Source of the DNA: Aquabacterium humicola
Lineage (GTDB): Bacteria > Pseudomonadota > Gammaproteobacteria > Burkholderiales > Burkholderiaceae_C
NCBI RefSeq assembly: GCF_030167915.1
Contig: NZ_JARGNB010000005.1
Location: 389,675 to 453,674, forward strand
Direction of reading: 5' to 3'
DNA: 64,000 bases
Position 1 is the first letter of the stretch, and the number at the start of each line of letters is the position of its first letter. Of the stretch, positions 28,970-37,674 are shown in pieces. A program made the translations under genes and the position numbers. The notes beneath the pieces were generated by a model, which saw only the letters and a program-made list of their open reading frames with translations, did no database searches and was not told the DNA's origin.

Positions 28970-30313
28970 TCAGCGCGCGAGCAGCGTGTCGACGTTCTGC
29001 ACGTCCGACGGGTTCAGCTGGCCCGCGGCCTGGCGCAGCTTCAGGCTGTTGACGATGGTGTCGTAGCGCGCTTTCGACAGGTCGCGCTGCGTCGTGAAGA
29101 GCTGCGTCTGTGCGTTCAGCACGTCGAGGTTCACGCGCACGCCGACGCGATAGCCGAGCTGGGTCGCCTCGAGCGCCAGCTTGCTCGACGACTCGGCGGC
29201 TTCCAGCGCCTTGGCCTGGGCCTGCAGCGACTGCACGCCGAAGAAGGCCTGGCGCGTGGCCTGCGCGACGCTGCGGCGCGCGTTCTCGAGGTCGTTGCGC
29301 GACTTCTCCTCCAGCACCGTCGTTTCCTTGATGCGGTTCTGGATCGAGTTGCCGGCGTAGAGCGTGTAGTTCAGCTGCAGGCCGATCGACGCCGAGCCGG
29401 AACGACCGTTGTTGCCGGCCAGGGTTGCGGCACGGCCGTTGGCATGCGTGTTGGCGACCGAGCCGACCAGGTCGACGGTCGGCAGGTTGCCCGCACGGGC
29501 CTTCTCGGTCTCGAGCTTGGCGATGTCGTAGCCCAGGCGCGCCTTGCGCACCTGCGGATGCTGCGCGTCGGCGCGAAGCACCCATTCGTCGGGATCGTTC
29601 GTGCCCACCGACGGCAGCGCGACCGGCACGGCCAGCGGCTTGGGCTGCACGCCCGGCCGCCCGACCAACTGGTCCAGCGCGATGCGCTTGGTGCGCAGGT
29701 CGTTCTCGGCGGCAATTTCCTGTGCCGAGGCGATGTCGAAGCGCGCCTGCGCTTCGCGGGTGTCGGTGATCGTCGCGGTCCCGACCTCGAAGTTGCGCTT
29801 GGCCGATGCCAGCTGCTCGCTGATGCCGGTGCGGTTGGCGCGGGCGGTGGCCAGCGCGTCCTGCGCCGCCAGCACGTCGAAATACTGCTGGGCGACGCGC
29901 ACGATCAAGTCCTGCTCCGCCACCTCCAGGTCGGCCTTGGCGATCTCCAGCGAGCGGTAGGCCTGGTCGATCGTCGCGCTGTTGGCGCGGTTGAACAACG
30001 GATGCTTGGCGCTGAGCTCGACCTTCTGCGTATTGCCGCCGAAGGTCGAGCCGGTGACCGGGTCGATCTCGTTGTGGAAGGCACTGCCCGCGAGACCGAC
30101 CGAGGGGCGTCGCAGCGCTTCGGCCTGAGCGGCCTTGTACTCGGCGGATTCGGCCAGCGCGCGGGCGGCCAGGTAGGAGGCGTCATAACCGCGCGCCGCG
30201 TCGTACAGCTCCTTCAGGCTCTGCGCCTGGGCGCCGGCGCCCGCCAGCATGCCGAGGGCCAGGACGATGGTCCGCAGGCGCGGGGGCGAAAGGCGCAGGA
30301 GCTGGCTGGGCAT
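28970..30313 (-). CDS. tolC: TolC-family outer-membrane channel protein
   Basis: 447 residues with a signal peptide (TIVLALGMLAGAGAQAQS, cleavage near AQA-QS) and two OEP domains. The repeats show the TolC pattern (LYDAARGYDASYLAARA near the start, the equatorial turn, LNYTLYAGNSIQNRIKET, RVGVRVNLDVLNAQTQLF). As a trimer it would form the outer-membrane exit duct for tripartite efflux pumps or type I secretion. It is the last gene of a minus-strand set tetR-pcm-tolC. A 144-bp gap precedes it. A GGAC sequence near the ATG could be a weak ribosome site. Confidence 0.95.
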   Translation of the reverse strand: MPSQLLRLSPPRLRTIVLALGMLAGAGAQAQSLKELYDAARGYDASYLAARALAESAEYKAAQAEALRRPSVGLAGSAFHNEIDPVTGSTFGGNTQKVELSAKHPLFNRANSATIDQAYRSLEIAKADLEVAEQDLIVRVAQQYFDVLAAQDALATARANRTGISEQLASAKRNFEVGTATITDTREAQARFDIASAQEIAAENDLRTKRIALDQLVGRPGVQPKPLAVPVALPSVGTNDPDEWVLRADAQHPQVRKARLGYDIAKLETEKARAGNLPTVDLVGSVANTHANGRAATLAGNNGRSGSASIGLQLNYTLYAGNSIQNRIKETTVLEEKSRNDLENARRSVAQATRQAFFGVQSLQAQAKALEAAESSSKLALEATQLGYRVGVRVNLDVLNAQTQLFTTQRDLSKARYDTIVNSLKLRQAAGQLNPSDVQNVDTLLAR

Positions 30314-30457
30314 CGATAGTCCTCGGAGGGAATGTGTTGTTCGGAAGAGGCGCGTTTGTAGGTCAGCGGCGGGCAGGCCGCCAACGCCGATGCGACGGGC
30401 TGCGCCCGGCGCGGGATGAACGGCATGAACGGCGGACCGCGCAGGCCATGCGCGGGG

Positions 30458-31111
30458 TCAGAACGTGAAGCGCGTGGGCGCGTCGAAGCCTTGCAGGCGC
30501 TGTGCGACGGTGTCGAACAGCTCGACGGTCTGGAACGTGGCGTCGGACACGCGCGTGACACGTACCGCCTGCATCACCGGCTCGCTGCCGACGATCGCGA
30601 TCAGGCGGCCGCCGATCCGCAGCTGGTCCAGCAGCACCTGCGGCAGCAGGGCCACCGAGCCGGACAGCACGATCACGTCGAACGGCGCCTCGGCCGCCAG
30701 TCCCTGTGCACCGTCGGCCTGGCGCACGCTGACGTTGCTGATCGCCGCTCGGCGCAGGTTGTCCTGCGCCAGCTGCACCAGCGCCGGCCGGATCTCGAGC
30801 GACACCACCGACTGCGCGCGGTGGCCCAGCAGCGCGGCCATGAAGCCGGACCCTGCACCGACCTCGAGCACGCGTTCGTGGCGCTGTACGTGCGCCTCCT
30901 GCAGCAGCCGCGCCTCGATCTTCGGCGCCAGCATGCACTGGCCCTCGGGCAGCGGCACCTCGGCGTCGACGAAGGCCAGCGCGCGGTAGGCGGCGGGCAC
31001 GAATTCCTCGCGCTTGAGCGTCGCCAGCAGCTGCAGCACCGAGGCGTCCAGCACGTCCCACGGACGGATCTGCTGCTCGATCATGTTGAAGCGGGCCTGT
31101 TCGACGTTCAT
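30458..31111 (-). CDS. Protein-L-isoaspartate O-methyltransferase family protein
   Basis: 217-residue SAM-dependent methyltransferase. Motif I is VLEVGAGSGFMAALLG and post-I is VVSLEIRPALV. The N-terminal part MIEQQIRPWDVLD with EEFVPAAYRALAFVD is typical of PCMT-family proteins found next to tolC in Burkholderiales. It lacks some residues of classical Pcm (the usual DTPLPIG-like loop is AEVPLPEGQCMLAPKI), so true isoaspartate repair is not certain. It lies 38 bp from the tetR gene and upstream of tolC on the same strand. Confidence 0.9.
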   Translation of the reverse strand: MNVEQARFNMIEQQIRPWDVLDASVLQLLATLKREEFVPAAYRALAFVDAEVPLPEGQCMLAPKIEARLLQEAHVQRHERVLEVGAGSGFMAALLGHRAQSVVSLEIRPALVQLAQDNLRRAAISNVSVRQADGAQGLAAEAPFDVIVLSGSVALLPQVLLDQLRIGGRLIAIVGSEPVMQAVRVTRVSDATFQTVELFDTVAQRLQGFDAPTRFTF

Positions 31112-31149
31112 GGCGTTTGCGATGGGTGCGGGGACGAAAGACGACGATT

Positions 31150-31860
31150 CTATTTCGCGGCCTTCGCAATGGCGGGTGCGCCGGCGCCGCTGTCATTGAG
31201 CGTCATCAGCGGCATCTCGGGCACGGGTTCCCTCGCCAGGCCGTTGAGCACGAGGTCGACGTGCTGGCGGATGAAGTCCGGGCCGTCGATCTGGTGCCGG
31301 TGCGCCGTGCAGGCGCCGAGCGAGTGCTTGTGCAGGCAGATCATGATCATCGGCAGCACGAGCGAGTGCACCGCGACGCCGATGTCGACTGGCCGGAACT
31401 CGCCGCTGTCGATGCCGCGCTGGATGATGCCGCCGAGCAGGGCCTCGGCCGGCTCGACCACTTCGGCGATGTAGTGCTGCGCAATGTCCGGGAAGTTGCG
31501 GACCTCGGTGATCACGAGCTTGAAGACTGCCGAGGCGGCGCTCTCGTACACGTGCGTCCACCAGCGCACGAGGATGTGGCGCAGCAACTGGCCGGGCGTG
31601 CCCGGAAAGGCCGCCGCTTCGGCGGCGCCGGCCGCAATGCGGTCGGACAGGTTCTGCGCGATCGCCGCCTTCAGCAGGTCTTCCTTGCTGGGGTAGTAGA
31701 GGTACAGCGTGCCCTTGGAGACGCCTGCGCGCGTGGCCACCTCTTCGGCCTTCGTGGCGGCGAAGCCCTTCTCGACGAAGAGCTCGAGCGCTGCATCGAG
31801 CAGCTCCTGGGGCCGCGCGTCCTTGCGGCGACGGCGGGTGATGATGTCGCTGGCGTCCAT
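31150..31860 (-). CDS. TetR/AcrR-family transcriptional regulator
   Basis: 236 residues. The N-terminal helix-turn-helix is at about residues 18-65 (ILDAAL-like LLDAALELFVEKGFAATKAEEVATRAGVSKGTLYLYYPSKEDLLKA, in pieces) and is followed by a ligand-binding helical domain. It is the first gene of tetR-pcm-tolC. A perfect 9-bp dyad begins 3 bp upstream of its ATG, so it most likely represses its own operon and thereby the outer-membrane channel. The inducer is unknown. No ribosome site is seen because the operator occupies that position. Confidence 0.94.
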   Translation of the reverse strand: MDASDIITRRRRKDARPQELLDAALELFVEKGFAATKAEEVATRAGVSKGTLYLYYPSKEDLLKAAIAQNLSDRIAAGAAEAAAFPGTPGQLLRHILVRWWTHVYESAASAVFKLVITEVRNFPDIAQHYIAEVVEPAEALLGGIIQRGIDSGEFRPVDIGVAVHSLVLPMIMICLHKHSLGACTAHRHQIDGPDFIRQHVDLVLNGLAREPVPEMPLMTLNDSGAGAPAIAKAAK

Positions 31861-31862
31861 GA

Positions 31863-31886
31863 ATTACTGACTGACTGGTCAGTAAT
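31863..31886. promoter_or_regulatory. TetR-type operator palindrome
   Basis: Perfect inverted repeat ATTACTGAC / GTCAGTAAT with a 6-bp spacer (TGACTG), directly upstream of the tetR start codon. It also lies in the shared divergent region with uppP. It is an AT-rich island in very GC-rich surroundings and has the size expected for a TetR-family dimer or pair of dimers. Confidence 0.75.
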
Positions 31887-31995
31887 ATAGCTCGACCGAC
31901 CCCGGGCGGTCAACCTGGGAATCCCGCTGCGCTTGCGCTGGATCAGTCGCGGGCCCTCGGTATCATCCGCGCCTTTCGACTACCGGGAGGGCCGG

Positions 31996-32823
31996 GTGGA
32001 CCTCGTTCTGCTGCTGAAGGCCGCGATCATGGGCCTGGTCGAGGGGCTGACCGAGTTCCTGCCGATCTCGTCCACCGGCCACCTGATCCTCGCCGGGTCT
32101 CTGCTGGACTTCGCCGATGCCAAGGCCAAGGTCTTCGACATCGCGATCCAGACCGGTGCGATCGTCGCGGTCATCATCGTCTACTGGCAGCGCCTGCGCG
32201 ACGCGCTGGCCGGACTGGGGCAGAGCGAAGCGGCGCGCCACCTCGTCGCCAACGTCGTGATCGGCTTCCTGCCGGCGGTGGTGCTGGGGCTGCTGTTCGG
32301 CAAGCTGATCAAGACGCACCTGTTCAATGCGCCGGTGGTCGCCAGCACCTTCATCCTCGGCGGCTTCGTCATCCTGTGGGCCGAGCGCCGTCCGGCGGCC
32401 GCGGCACCGCGGCTGGCCGAAGCCGATCACATGCGGCCGCTCGATGCGCTGAAGGTGGGGCTGGTCCAGTGCCTGGCGATGATCCCGGGCACCAGCCGCT
32501 CCGGCGCCACCATCATCGGCGGCATGCTGCTCGGCCTGTCGCGCAAGGCCGCCACCGACTTCAGCTTCTTCCTGGCCATCCCGACGCTGATCGGCGCCGG
32601 CCTGTACAGCCTCTACAAGGAGCGCCACGCGCTGGCGATGACCGACCTGCCGATGTTCGCGGTCGGCTTCGTCGTCTCGTTCCTGTCGGCCTGGGCTTGC
32701 GTGCGGTGGCTGCTGCGCTACATCTCCAGCCACACCTTCGTGCCCTTCGCCTGGTACCGAATCGCCTTCGGCGCGATCGTGCTGCTGACCTGGTGGGCCG
32801 GCTGGGTGCACTGGGCGGACTGA
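31996..32823 (+). CDS. uppP: Undecaprenyl-diphosphatase UppP/BacA
   Basis: 275-residue polytopic membrane enzyme that dephosphorylates undecaprenyl diphosphate, recycling the lipid carrier for peptidoglycan and LPS. It contains both family motifs, [20 protein letters not shown] and [33 protein letters not shown] (read in pieces), and eight or so helices. The start is the GTG at 31996 with GGGAGG 5 bp upstream, giving the usual N-terminus [13 protein letters not shown]. The longer open frame from 31933 lacks support. A TATCAT -10-like box is at 31961-31966. Confidence 0.96.
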   Translation: MDLVLLLKAAIMGLVEGLTEFLPISSTGHLILAGSLLDFADAKAKVFDIAIQTGAIVAVIIVYWQRLRDALAGLGQSEAARHLVANVVIGFLPAVVLGLLFGKLIKTHLFNAPVVASTFILGGFVILWAERRPAAAAPRLAEADHMRPLDALKVGLVQCLAMIPGTSRSGATIIGGMLLGLSRKAATDFSFFLAIPTLIGAGLYSLYKERHALAMTDLPMFAVGFVVSFLSAWACVRWLLRYISSHTFVPFAWYRIAFGAIVLLTWWAGWVHWAD

Positions 32824-32851
32824 CGCGCCGCCGCGCGCCGGCGGTGGCGCT

Positions 32852-33556
32852 TCAGCGGCGCGTGAACACCAGGTCCCAGACGCCGTGGCCCAGGCGCTGG
32901 CCGCGCGACTCGAACTTCGTCAGCGGCCGCCAGTCGGGGCGAGGCGCGTAACCCGCCGCGGTATTTCGCAGCGCAGGCGACGCGCCCAGCACGGCGAGCA
33001 TCTGCTCGGCGTAGTCCTGCCAGTCGGTCGCGCAGTGCAGGTAGCCGCCCGGTACCAGCCGCGACGCGAGCAGTTCGACGAAGGCCGGCTGGATCAGCCG
33101 GCGCTTGTGGTGGCGCTTCTTGTGCCACGGGTCGGGGAAGTAGATGTGCACGCCGGCCAGCGATTCGGGGGCGAGCATCTGCTGCAGCACCTCCACCGCG
33201 TCGTGCCGCACGATGCGCAGGTTCTCCAGCGCCTGGTCGCCGATCAGCTTCAGCAGCGCGCCGACGCCCGCTTCGTGCACCTCCACGCCGAGGAAGTCGG
33301 TGTCCGGCCGCGCGGCCGCGATCGCCGCGGTGGCCTGGCCCATGCCGAAGCCGATTTCCAGCACCAGCGGCGCAACGCGCCCGAACACGGCGCCGGGGTC
33401 GAGCGGGCGCGCCTCGAACGGCAGGACGAAGCGCGGCCCCAGTTCCTGCAGCGCCCGCTGCTGGCCGGTGCCCATGCGGCCACCGCGCAGAACGAAGCTG
33501 CGAATGGGGCGCTGCAGGCGCTCGGCTGGCGGCGGCGGACTGTGCTCTGAACTCAT
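32852..33556 (-). CDS. trmB: tRNA (guanine-N7-)-methyltransferase
   Basis: 234-residue SAM enzyme that makes m7G46 in tRNA. Motif [34 protein letters not shown], the catalytic region [24 protein letters not shown] (in pieces) and [11 protein letters not shown] are diagnostic. The N-terminal 35 residues are Pro/Arg-rich, as in other Burkholderiales TrmB proteins. The start is the ATG at 33556 ([10 protein letters not shown]). The frame is open further upstream but enters the promoter region of the divergent PEP-CTERM gene. Convergent with uppP (28-bp gap). Confidence 0.96.
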   Translation of the reverse strand: MSSEHSPPPPAERLQRPIRSFVLRGGRMGTGQQRALQELGPRFVLPFEARPLDPGAVFGRVAPLVLEIGFGMGQATAAIAAARPDTDFLGVEVHEAGVGALLKLIGDQALENLRIVRHDAVEVLQQMLAPESLAGVHIYFPDPWHKKRHHKRRLIQPAFVELLASRLVPGGYLHCATDWQDYAEQMLAVLGASPALRNTAAGYAPRPDWRPLTKFESRGQRLGHGVWDLVFTRR

Positions 33557-33692
33557 CGGGCGGCAATTCTGCCCGCACGGCGAAAAGGTTCCGTCAATAT
33601 CGTGTGAACCCGATGTCGGCCGGGCATACACCAGGGCTCCAGCCGCATCCGGGGTTAGCAGAATTGGCCTGAAGAATCAATGGCTTGCGTCA

Positions 33693-33709
33693 CGGGAACG
33701 AAATTTGCG
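33693..33709 (+). promoter_or_regulatory. Sigma-54-like promoter of the PEP-CTERM protease gene
   Basis: The sequence reads GGGAACGAAATTTGCG. GG (33695-33696) and GC (33707-33708) are separated by exactly 10 bp, with GGAACG against the -24 consensus GGCACG and TTTGC against the -12 TTGC. Transcription would begin near 33720, about 40 bp before the ATG. PEP-CTERM genes in Burkholderiales are known to be controlled by RpoN with the PrsK/PrsR two-component system, so the site is in the expected place. Confidence 0.6.
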
Positions 33710-33761
33710 TGTGAGCGGCCACGAGATGCACTCGTTCACACCTTCCTGAGGTCATCCCTTC

Positions 33762-34856
33762 ATGAAACTGCTGACTCGCTTCACCCGTCTGACCGCCGCT
33801 CTGCTGCCGCTGGCCATCGGAGCCGGCTTCGCCGGTACCGCTCACGCTGGCCTGCTGCCGGGCGCGTCCTATACGCCGCTGATCGTCGCCGGTGCGCCGC
33901 CGGACTCTCCGGGCGCGCGTGTCGATGCGAACGTGCCGACCTCGCCGTTCTCCGGTGTCGTCAGCATCAACATCCGATATGCCAACGGCGACTCGTTCAT
34001 TTGCACCGGCACGCTCGTGTCCAAGCGGGATGTCGTGACCGCCGGCCACTGCGTCGACAGCAACGGCAATGGCCAGGTGATCGACATCAACGCGCCGGGC
34101 AACGACGTGCGCGTGGTGTTCAATTCGCAGCCCAATCCGGGCGATCCCGGCCGGGCCGTGATCACCGCCGACAAGGTGTCGATGAACCCGAACTACCAGG
34201 GTTTCGGCAACTGCCCGCCCGGGGTCAACAGCTTCTGCGTCAACGACGACGTCGCGGTGATCCACATGAACACCGACGCGCCGGACACCGCGAAGATCTA
34301 CCGCATGATGAACCCGGACACGGTGTCCACCGGCACCATCGTTCAGTTCGTCGGCTACGGCACCACGGGCACCGGCCCCGACGGCTTCACGCAGGGCCCC
34401 AACTTCCGCGTCAAGCGCCTGGGCCAGAACGTGATGGACCTGTTCGACCTCGATGACGAGCAGAACTTCGCGAACGGCCCGCAGGAAGTCTGGTACTCGG
34501 ACTTCGACGGCGACGGCCAGGACATCTTCTGCGACTTCTTCGGCACCTGCACGCCGGTGCTGCCGAACGGCAAGGAAGCCGGCCTGGGCGGCGGCGACTC
34601 CGGCGGCCCGAGCTTCGTCTTCATGGATGGCGAGTACTACCTGTTCGGCACGAACACCTTCGGCGGCGACTTCACCAACGCCAATCCGGGCGGCTTCGGC
34701 TCGTTCAGCGGCGGCATCATCCTGGCGTCGTACAGCGACTACCTCGAAGAGGTCACCGAGGGACGCATCCAGATCATCCCCGAGCCGGGCTCGATGGCGC
34801 TGGTCGGCATCGCCGCCGCAGCGCTGCTCGGCGCACGCCGCCGCAAGCAGGCCTGA
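33762..34856 (+). CDS. PEP-CTERM trypsin-like serine protease
   Basis: 364 residues. Signal peptide 1-29 (AHA-G), a chymotrypsin-fold protease domain with His96 (TAGHC), Asp163 (NDDVAVI) and Ser280 (GGGDSGGP). The C-terminal PEP-CTERM sorting tail begins at IPEPGSMALVG (about 339-364), then a hydrophobic helix and RRRKQA. The triad is complete, so it should be active. The tail implies recognition by an exosortase (EpsH/XrtA type, not in the window) and cell-envelope or exopolysaccharide-matrix delivery. An Asp/Gly-rich insert (DFDGDGQDIF, about 247-256) could bind calcium. Preceded by a sigma-54-like promoter and followed by a long hairpin. Confidence 0.93.
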   Translation: MKLLTRFTRLTAALLPLAIGAGFAGTAHAGLLPGASYTPLIVAGAPPDSPGARVDANVPTSPFSGVVSINIRYANGDSFICTGTLVSKRDVVTAGHCVDSNGNGQVIDINAPGNDVRVVFNSQPNPGDPGRAVITADKVSMNPNYQGFGNCPPGVNSFCVNDDVAVIHMNTDAPDTAKIYRMMNPDTVSTGTIVQFVGYGTTGTGPDGFTQGPNFRVKRLGQNVMDLFDLDDEQNFANGPQEVWYSDFDGDGQDIFCDFFGTCTPVLPNGKEAGLGGGDSGGPSFVFMDGEYYLFGTNTFGGDFTNANPGGFGSFSGGIILASYSDYLEEVTEGRIQIIPEPGSMALVGIAAAALLGARRRKQA

Positions 34857-34869
34857 CGTCCGCAACGGC

Positions 34870-34905
34870 TTCGCCGCCGCTCCCGTTCTAGGGAGCCGCG
34901 GCGAA
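34870..34905 (+). terminator. Long hairpin after the PEP-CTERM protease gene
   Basis: A 15-nt stem (34870-34884 with 34891-34905), complementary at 14 positions, with a 6-nt loop GTTCTA. It begins 14 bp after the stop codon. It lacks a clear T-tract but its position and stability suggest a transcript end. Confidence 0.5.
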
Positions 34906-34968
34906 TAGCGGGTGCGCCGTGGCCTTGTTCCATTGAGCGCTCGCGCGCCGTGCCCCTAGGCTCGCGGG

Positions 34969-36489
34969 GTGTCATTCCGTCCCGCGAGCCCCCCTTCCGA
35001 TCCTGAGCGCCGCCGCTGGCTGCGCGCGGCCGCCGCCTGCGCGACGGCCGGCGTGCCGCTGCTGGCGGACGCGGCCCCCGCACCGGCGAAGAAGCCTGTC
35101 GCACCCGATGCCGGCTTGCCGCCCGCGTTGCGCGCCATCGTCGGCGCCGCCGGCCTGCCGCTGGGCAGCTTCGGCGTGCAGATCGAGGAGGTCACGACCC
35201 GCGGCGCACCGCTCGCGTCGTTGAATTCCGAAGAGCCGTACCAGCTGGCGTCGACCGCGAAGGTCGTCACCGCGCTCGCCGCGCTGGACCTGCTCGGTCC
35301 GAACTACCGCTGGCGCACCTATGCCTTTCTCGGCGGCCCGCTGACCCAGGGACGGCTGCTCGGGGACCTGCTGATCGTCGGCGGCGGCGATTCGCGGCTG
35401 CGTTCGACCGACCTGCTGGCCTGGTTCGAACGCATGCAGCGCGAGGGCCTGCGCGAAGTCTGGGGCAATGTCGTGCTCGATCGCTTCGCCTTCCGGCTGC
35501 GCGAGGACGACCACTCGAACACCCCGCCGCCGGCGGCCGACCGTCCGCACCATGTGCGGCCCGATGCCCTGACGCTGGACGAAGGCGTGCTGCAGGTCAG
35601 CGTGCAGGCGGCGGCCCGGGGCAAGCCGCTGGTGCAGCTGACGCCGCCGCTGGCCGGCCTGAAGCTGGTCAACGAACTGAGTGGCGAAGCTGGTTGCAGC
35701 GTCTGGGCCCAGGCCGCCTCGGCACCCGGCACGGCGCCGACGCTGGCGCTGCGCGGCCGCTGGTCGGCCGGCTGCGGCGCGCGCGCGCTGACGCTCGCGC
35801 CGCTGCCGCACGAGGAGTTCACCGTGCGCGCCGTCGAAGGGCTGTGGCGCCAGGCCGGGGGCGGCCTGCGCGGCCGTGTGATCGACAAGCGCCTGCCCGA
35901 CCGCGCATCGCTGCTGCCGACGGGCAAGGACGGCGAAGCCGTGCTGCCGCATTCGGTGCACCTGTCCGAGCCGCTGCCGCTGGTGATCCGCGAGATCAAC
36001 AAGAACAGCGACAACCTCGGCGCCCGCAACCTGATGCTGTCGCTGGTGCGCGGCTTCCCGATGCGGGCGGCGACGCTGGCCGAAGCGCGCCAACGCGTCG
36101 ACGACTGGCTGCTGCGCCAGGGCCTGCAGCCCGGTGACATCGCGCTGGAAAACGGCTCGGGGTTGTCACGCGCGGAGCGCGGCAAGCCGCGCGCGCTGGT
36201 GCAGCTGCTGCGCAAGGCCTGGGTCTCGAACCAGGCCCAGGCCTTCATCGACTCGTTGCCGATCGCCGGCGTCGACGGCACGCTGGCCCACCGCATGACC
36301 AGCGGCAAGGCCACGGGCGCCGCGTTCCTGAAGACCGGCACGCTGCTCGATACGCGTGCGCTGGCGGGCTACGTGAAGGCTGTCAGCGGCCGGACCTATG
36401 CGCTGGCCGCGCTGGTGAACCATCCGGAAGCACAGCGGGCGACACCATCGCTGGACGCGATGGTCGAGTGGGTCGCGCGCAACGGCTGA
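34969..36489 (+). CDS. dacB: D-alanyl-D-alanine carboxypeptidase/endopeptidase (PBP4, S13)
   Basis: 506-residue periplasmic penicillin-binding protein that trims or cleaves peptidoglycan cross-links. Active-site motifs are intact: S95-TA-K98, S347-D-N349 (NKNSDNLGARNL) and K455-T-G. The three-domain insertion typical of S13 lies between SxxK and SxN. The N-terminus has RRRWLRAAAACATAGVPLL, a twin-arginine-like signal, which is unusual for DacB but seen in some Burkholderiales. The GTG start at 34969 is the only suitable start near the N-terminus and no clear ribosome site precedes it. Confidence 0.94.
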   Translation: MSFRPASPPSDPERRRWLRAAAACATAGVPLLADAAPAPAKKPVAPDAGLPPALRAIVGAAGLPLGSFGVQIEEVTTRGAPLASLNSEEPYQLASTAKVVTALAALDLLGPNYRWRTYAFLGGPLTQGRLLGDLLIVGGGDSRLRSTDLLAWFERMQREGLREVWGNVVLDRFAFRLREDDHSNTPPPAADRPHHVRPDALTLDEGVLQVSVQAAARGKPLVQLTPPLAGLKLVNELSGEAGCSVWAQAASAPGTAPTLALRGRWSAGCGARALTLAPLPHEEFTVRAVEGLWRQAGGGLRGRVIDKRLPDRASLLPTGKDGEAVLPHSVHLSEPLPLVIREINKNSDNLGARNLMLSLVRGFPMRAATLAEARQRVDDWLLRQGLQPGDIALENGSGLSRAERGKPRALVQLLRKAWVSNQAQAFIDSLPIAGVDGTLAHRMTSGKATGAAFLKTGTLLDTRALAGYVKAVSGRTYALAALVNHPEAQRATPSLDAMVEWVARNG

Positions 36490-36555
36490 CCCGCCGGGCA
36501 AGGGGCGTGGCCGGCCTCATCAGCGACAAGGGCCACCACAGGCCCTTCAATGACA

Positions 36556-36575
36556 AAGGGCCCCTCGGGGCCCTT
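36556..36575 (-). terminator. Terminator-like hairpin 3' of tRNA-Gly
   Basis: Stem AAGGGCCCC / GGGGCCCTT (36556-36564 with 36567-36575), followed on the minus strand by TTGTCATT, 9 bp beyond the tRNA 3' end. It may also end dacB transcripts from the other direction. Confidence 0.55.
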
Positions 36576-36584
36576 GTGCATTCG

Positions 36585-36658
36585 TGGAGCGGGTGATGGG
36601 AATCGAACCCACGTATGAAGCTTGGGAAGCTGCCGTTCTACCATTGAACTACACCCGC
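36585..36658 (-). tRNA. tRNA-Gly (anticodon CCC)
   Basis: A 74-nt gene with encoded CCA. On the minus strand: acceptor GCGGGTG pairing with CACCCGC, D arm GTTC/GAAC, anticodon loop TTCCCAA giving CCC, T loop TTCGATT, discriminator T and CCA. The anticodon stem reads GCAGC / GCTTC and so carries one C28-U42 mismatch. All other stems pair normally except one G-U. It reads GGG codons. It is convergent with dacB. Confidence 0.95.
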
Positions 36659-36727
36659 AGCGCCCGGCTAGTGTAGCTTGGTGCAGGGCGGGAATAACCA
36701 GCGTGGCGGCAAGCGGAACGCTGGGGC

Positions 36728-37651
36728 ATGATCCGGCGCGCGATGAACGAGCCGATCCAGTTGCTGTACCTCGGCGCCGCTGCGCCCGACCTCGGGACCT
36801 CGGCCTACGGACCCTTCGTGCTGCATCCGGTGGCCACGCTGGAGGCACTGAGCGAGGCGCTCGGCCAGCAGTCCAGCGACGCGATCGTGCTGCAGGGCGA
36901 TGCCCCGCTGGCGGCACTGGCGGCCTGGGGCGCGTTGTCGCGCGCGGTGCTCGATGCCGCGGTGGTGGTCGTGGCGCCGGAGCCCGACGCAGCCGAAGCG
37001 ATGCGCCTGCTGCGCCTCGGGGTCCAGGACGTGCTGCCCTCGCGCGAGGCGACGGCCGAGTCGCTGGCCCGCACCGTCCGGCTGGCGGTCGAGCGCAAGC
37101 GCGTCGAACGCATCGCGCGCAAGGCCTACGCGACCGACCTGGCCACCGGCCTGCCCAACCATGCCCAGCTGATGGAGCACATGACGCATCTGCTCGCGCT
37201 GCGCGAGCGGGAACCGGCGGCAATGGCGCTGCTGGCGGTGCGGCTCGAAGGGTTGGGGGCGACCGAAGCGCGGCTCGGCGCCGAAGCCGCCAACGTGCTG
37301 CGCCGAAAGGCCGCCGTGCGCCTGCGCTCTGGCCTGCGTGCCAGCGACGTCGTCGCGTCGGTCGGCAGCGACACCTTCGCCGTGCTCCTGGCGTGGATCG
37401 ACGACGAGGCCGCCGCGGACGGCGTCGCCGCCAAGCTTGGCACCGCGCTGCGCCGGCCCTTCAGCGTCGCCGGGCAGGAGCTGACCCTGGGCATCAGCGT
37501 CGGCATCGGCCAGTACCCGTCGCACGGCAAGGACGCCGATGGCCTGCTGCGGCGTGCGCTGGCACAGGCGTCCGGCGCCGCGGCGGTCGGCGCTTCGGTG
37601 CACGGCCTGCGCAGCAGCGGGCACCGCGATCCGGCGGCCAACGACGACTGA
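36728..37651 (+). CDS. Receiver-like/degenerate GGDEF protein
   Basis: 307 residues. The first about 120 resemble a response-regulator receiver fold (VVVVAPEPDAAEAMRLLRLGVQDVLPS with a following helix) but lack an obvious phospho-acceptor Asp. Residues 130-290 follow the GGDEF layout (ATDLATGLPNHAQLMEHM, SVGSDTFAVLLA, LTLGISVGIGQYP). The signature is GSDTF instead of GGDEF and the usual FKxxND stretch is missing, so cyclase activity is not expected. It may bind c-di-GMP or GTP or act as a partner. An in-frame ATG at 36743 is an alternative start. It lies next to tRNA-Gly and is convergent with gabD. Confidence 0.88.
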   Translation: MIRRAMNEPIQLLYLGAAAPDLGTSAYGPFVLHPVATLEALSEALGQQSSDAIVLQGDAPLAALAAWGALSRAVLDAAVVVVAPEPDAAEAMRLLRLGVQDVLPSREATAESLARTVRLAVERKRVERIARKAYATDLATGLPNHAQLMEHMTHLLALREREPAAMALLAVRLEGLGATEARLGAEAANVLRRKAAVRLRSGLRASDVVASVGSDTFAVLLAWIDDEAAADGVAAKLGTALRRPFSVAGQELTLGISVGIGQYPSHGKDADGLLRRALAQASGAAAVGASVHGLRSSGHRDPAANDD

Positions 37652-37674
37652 TCCGCGCCCGGCGTGCCGATCGC

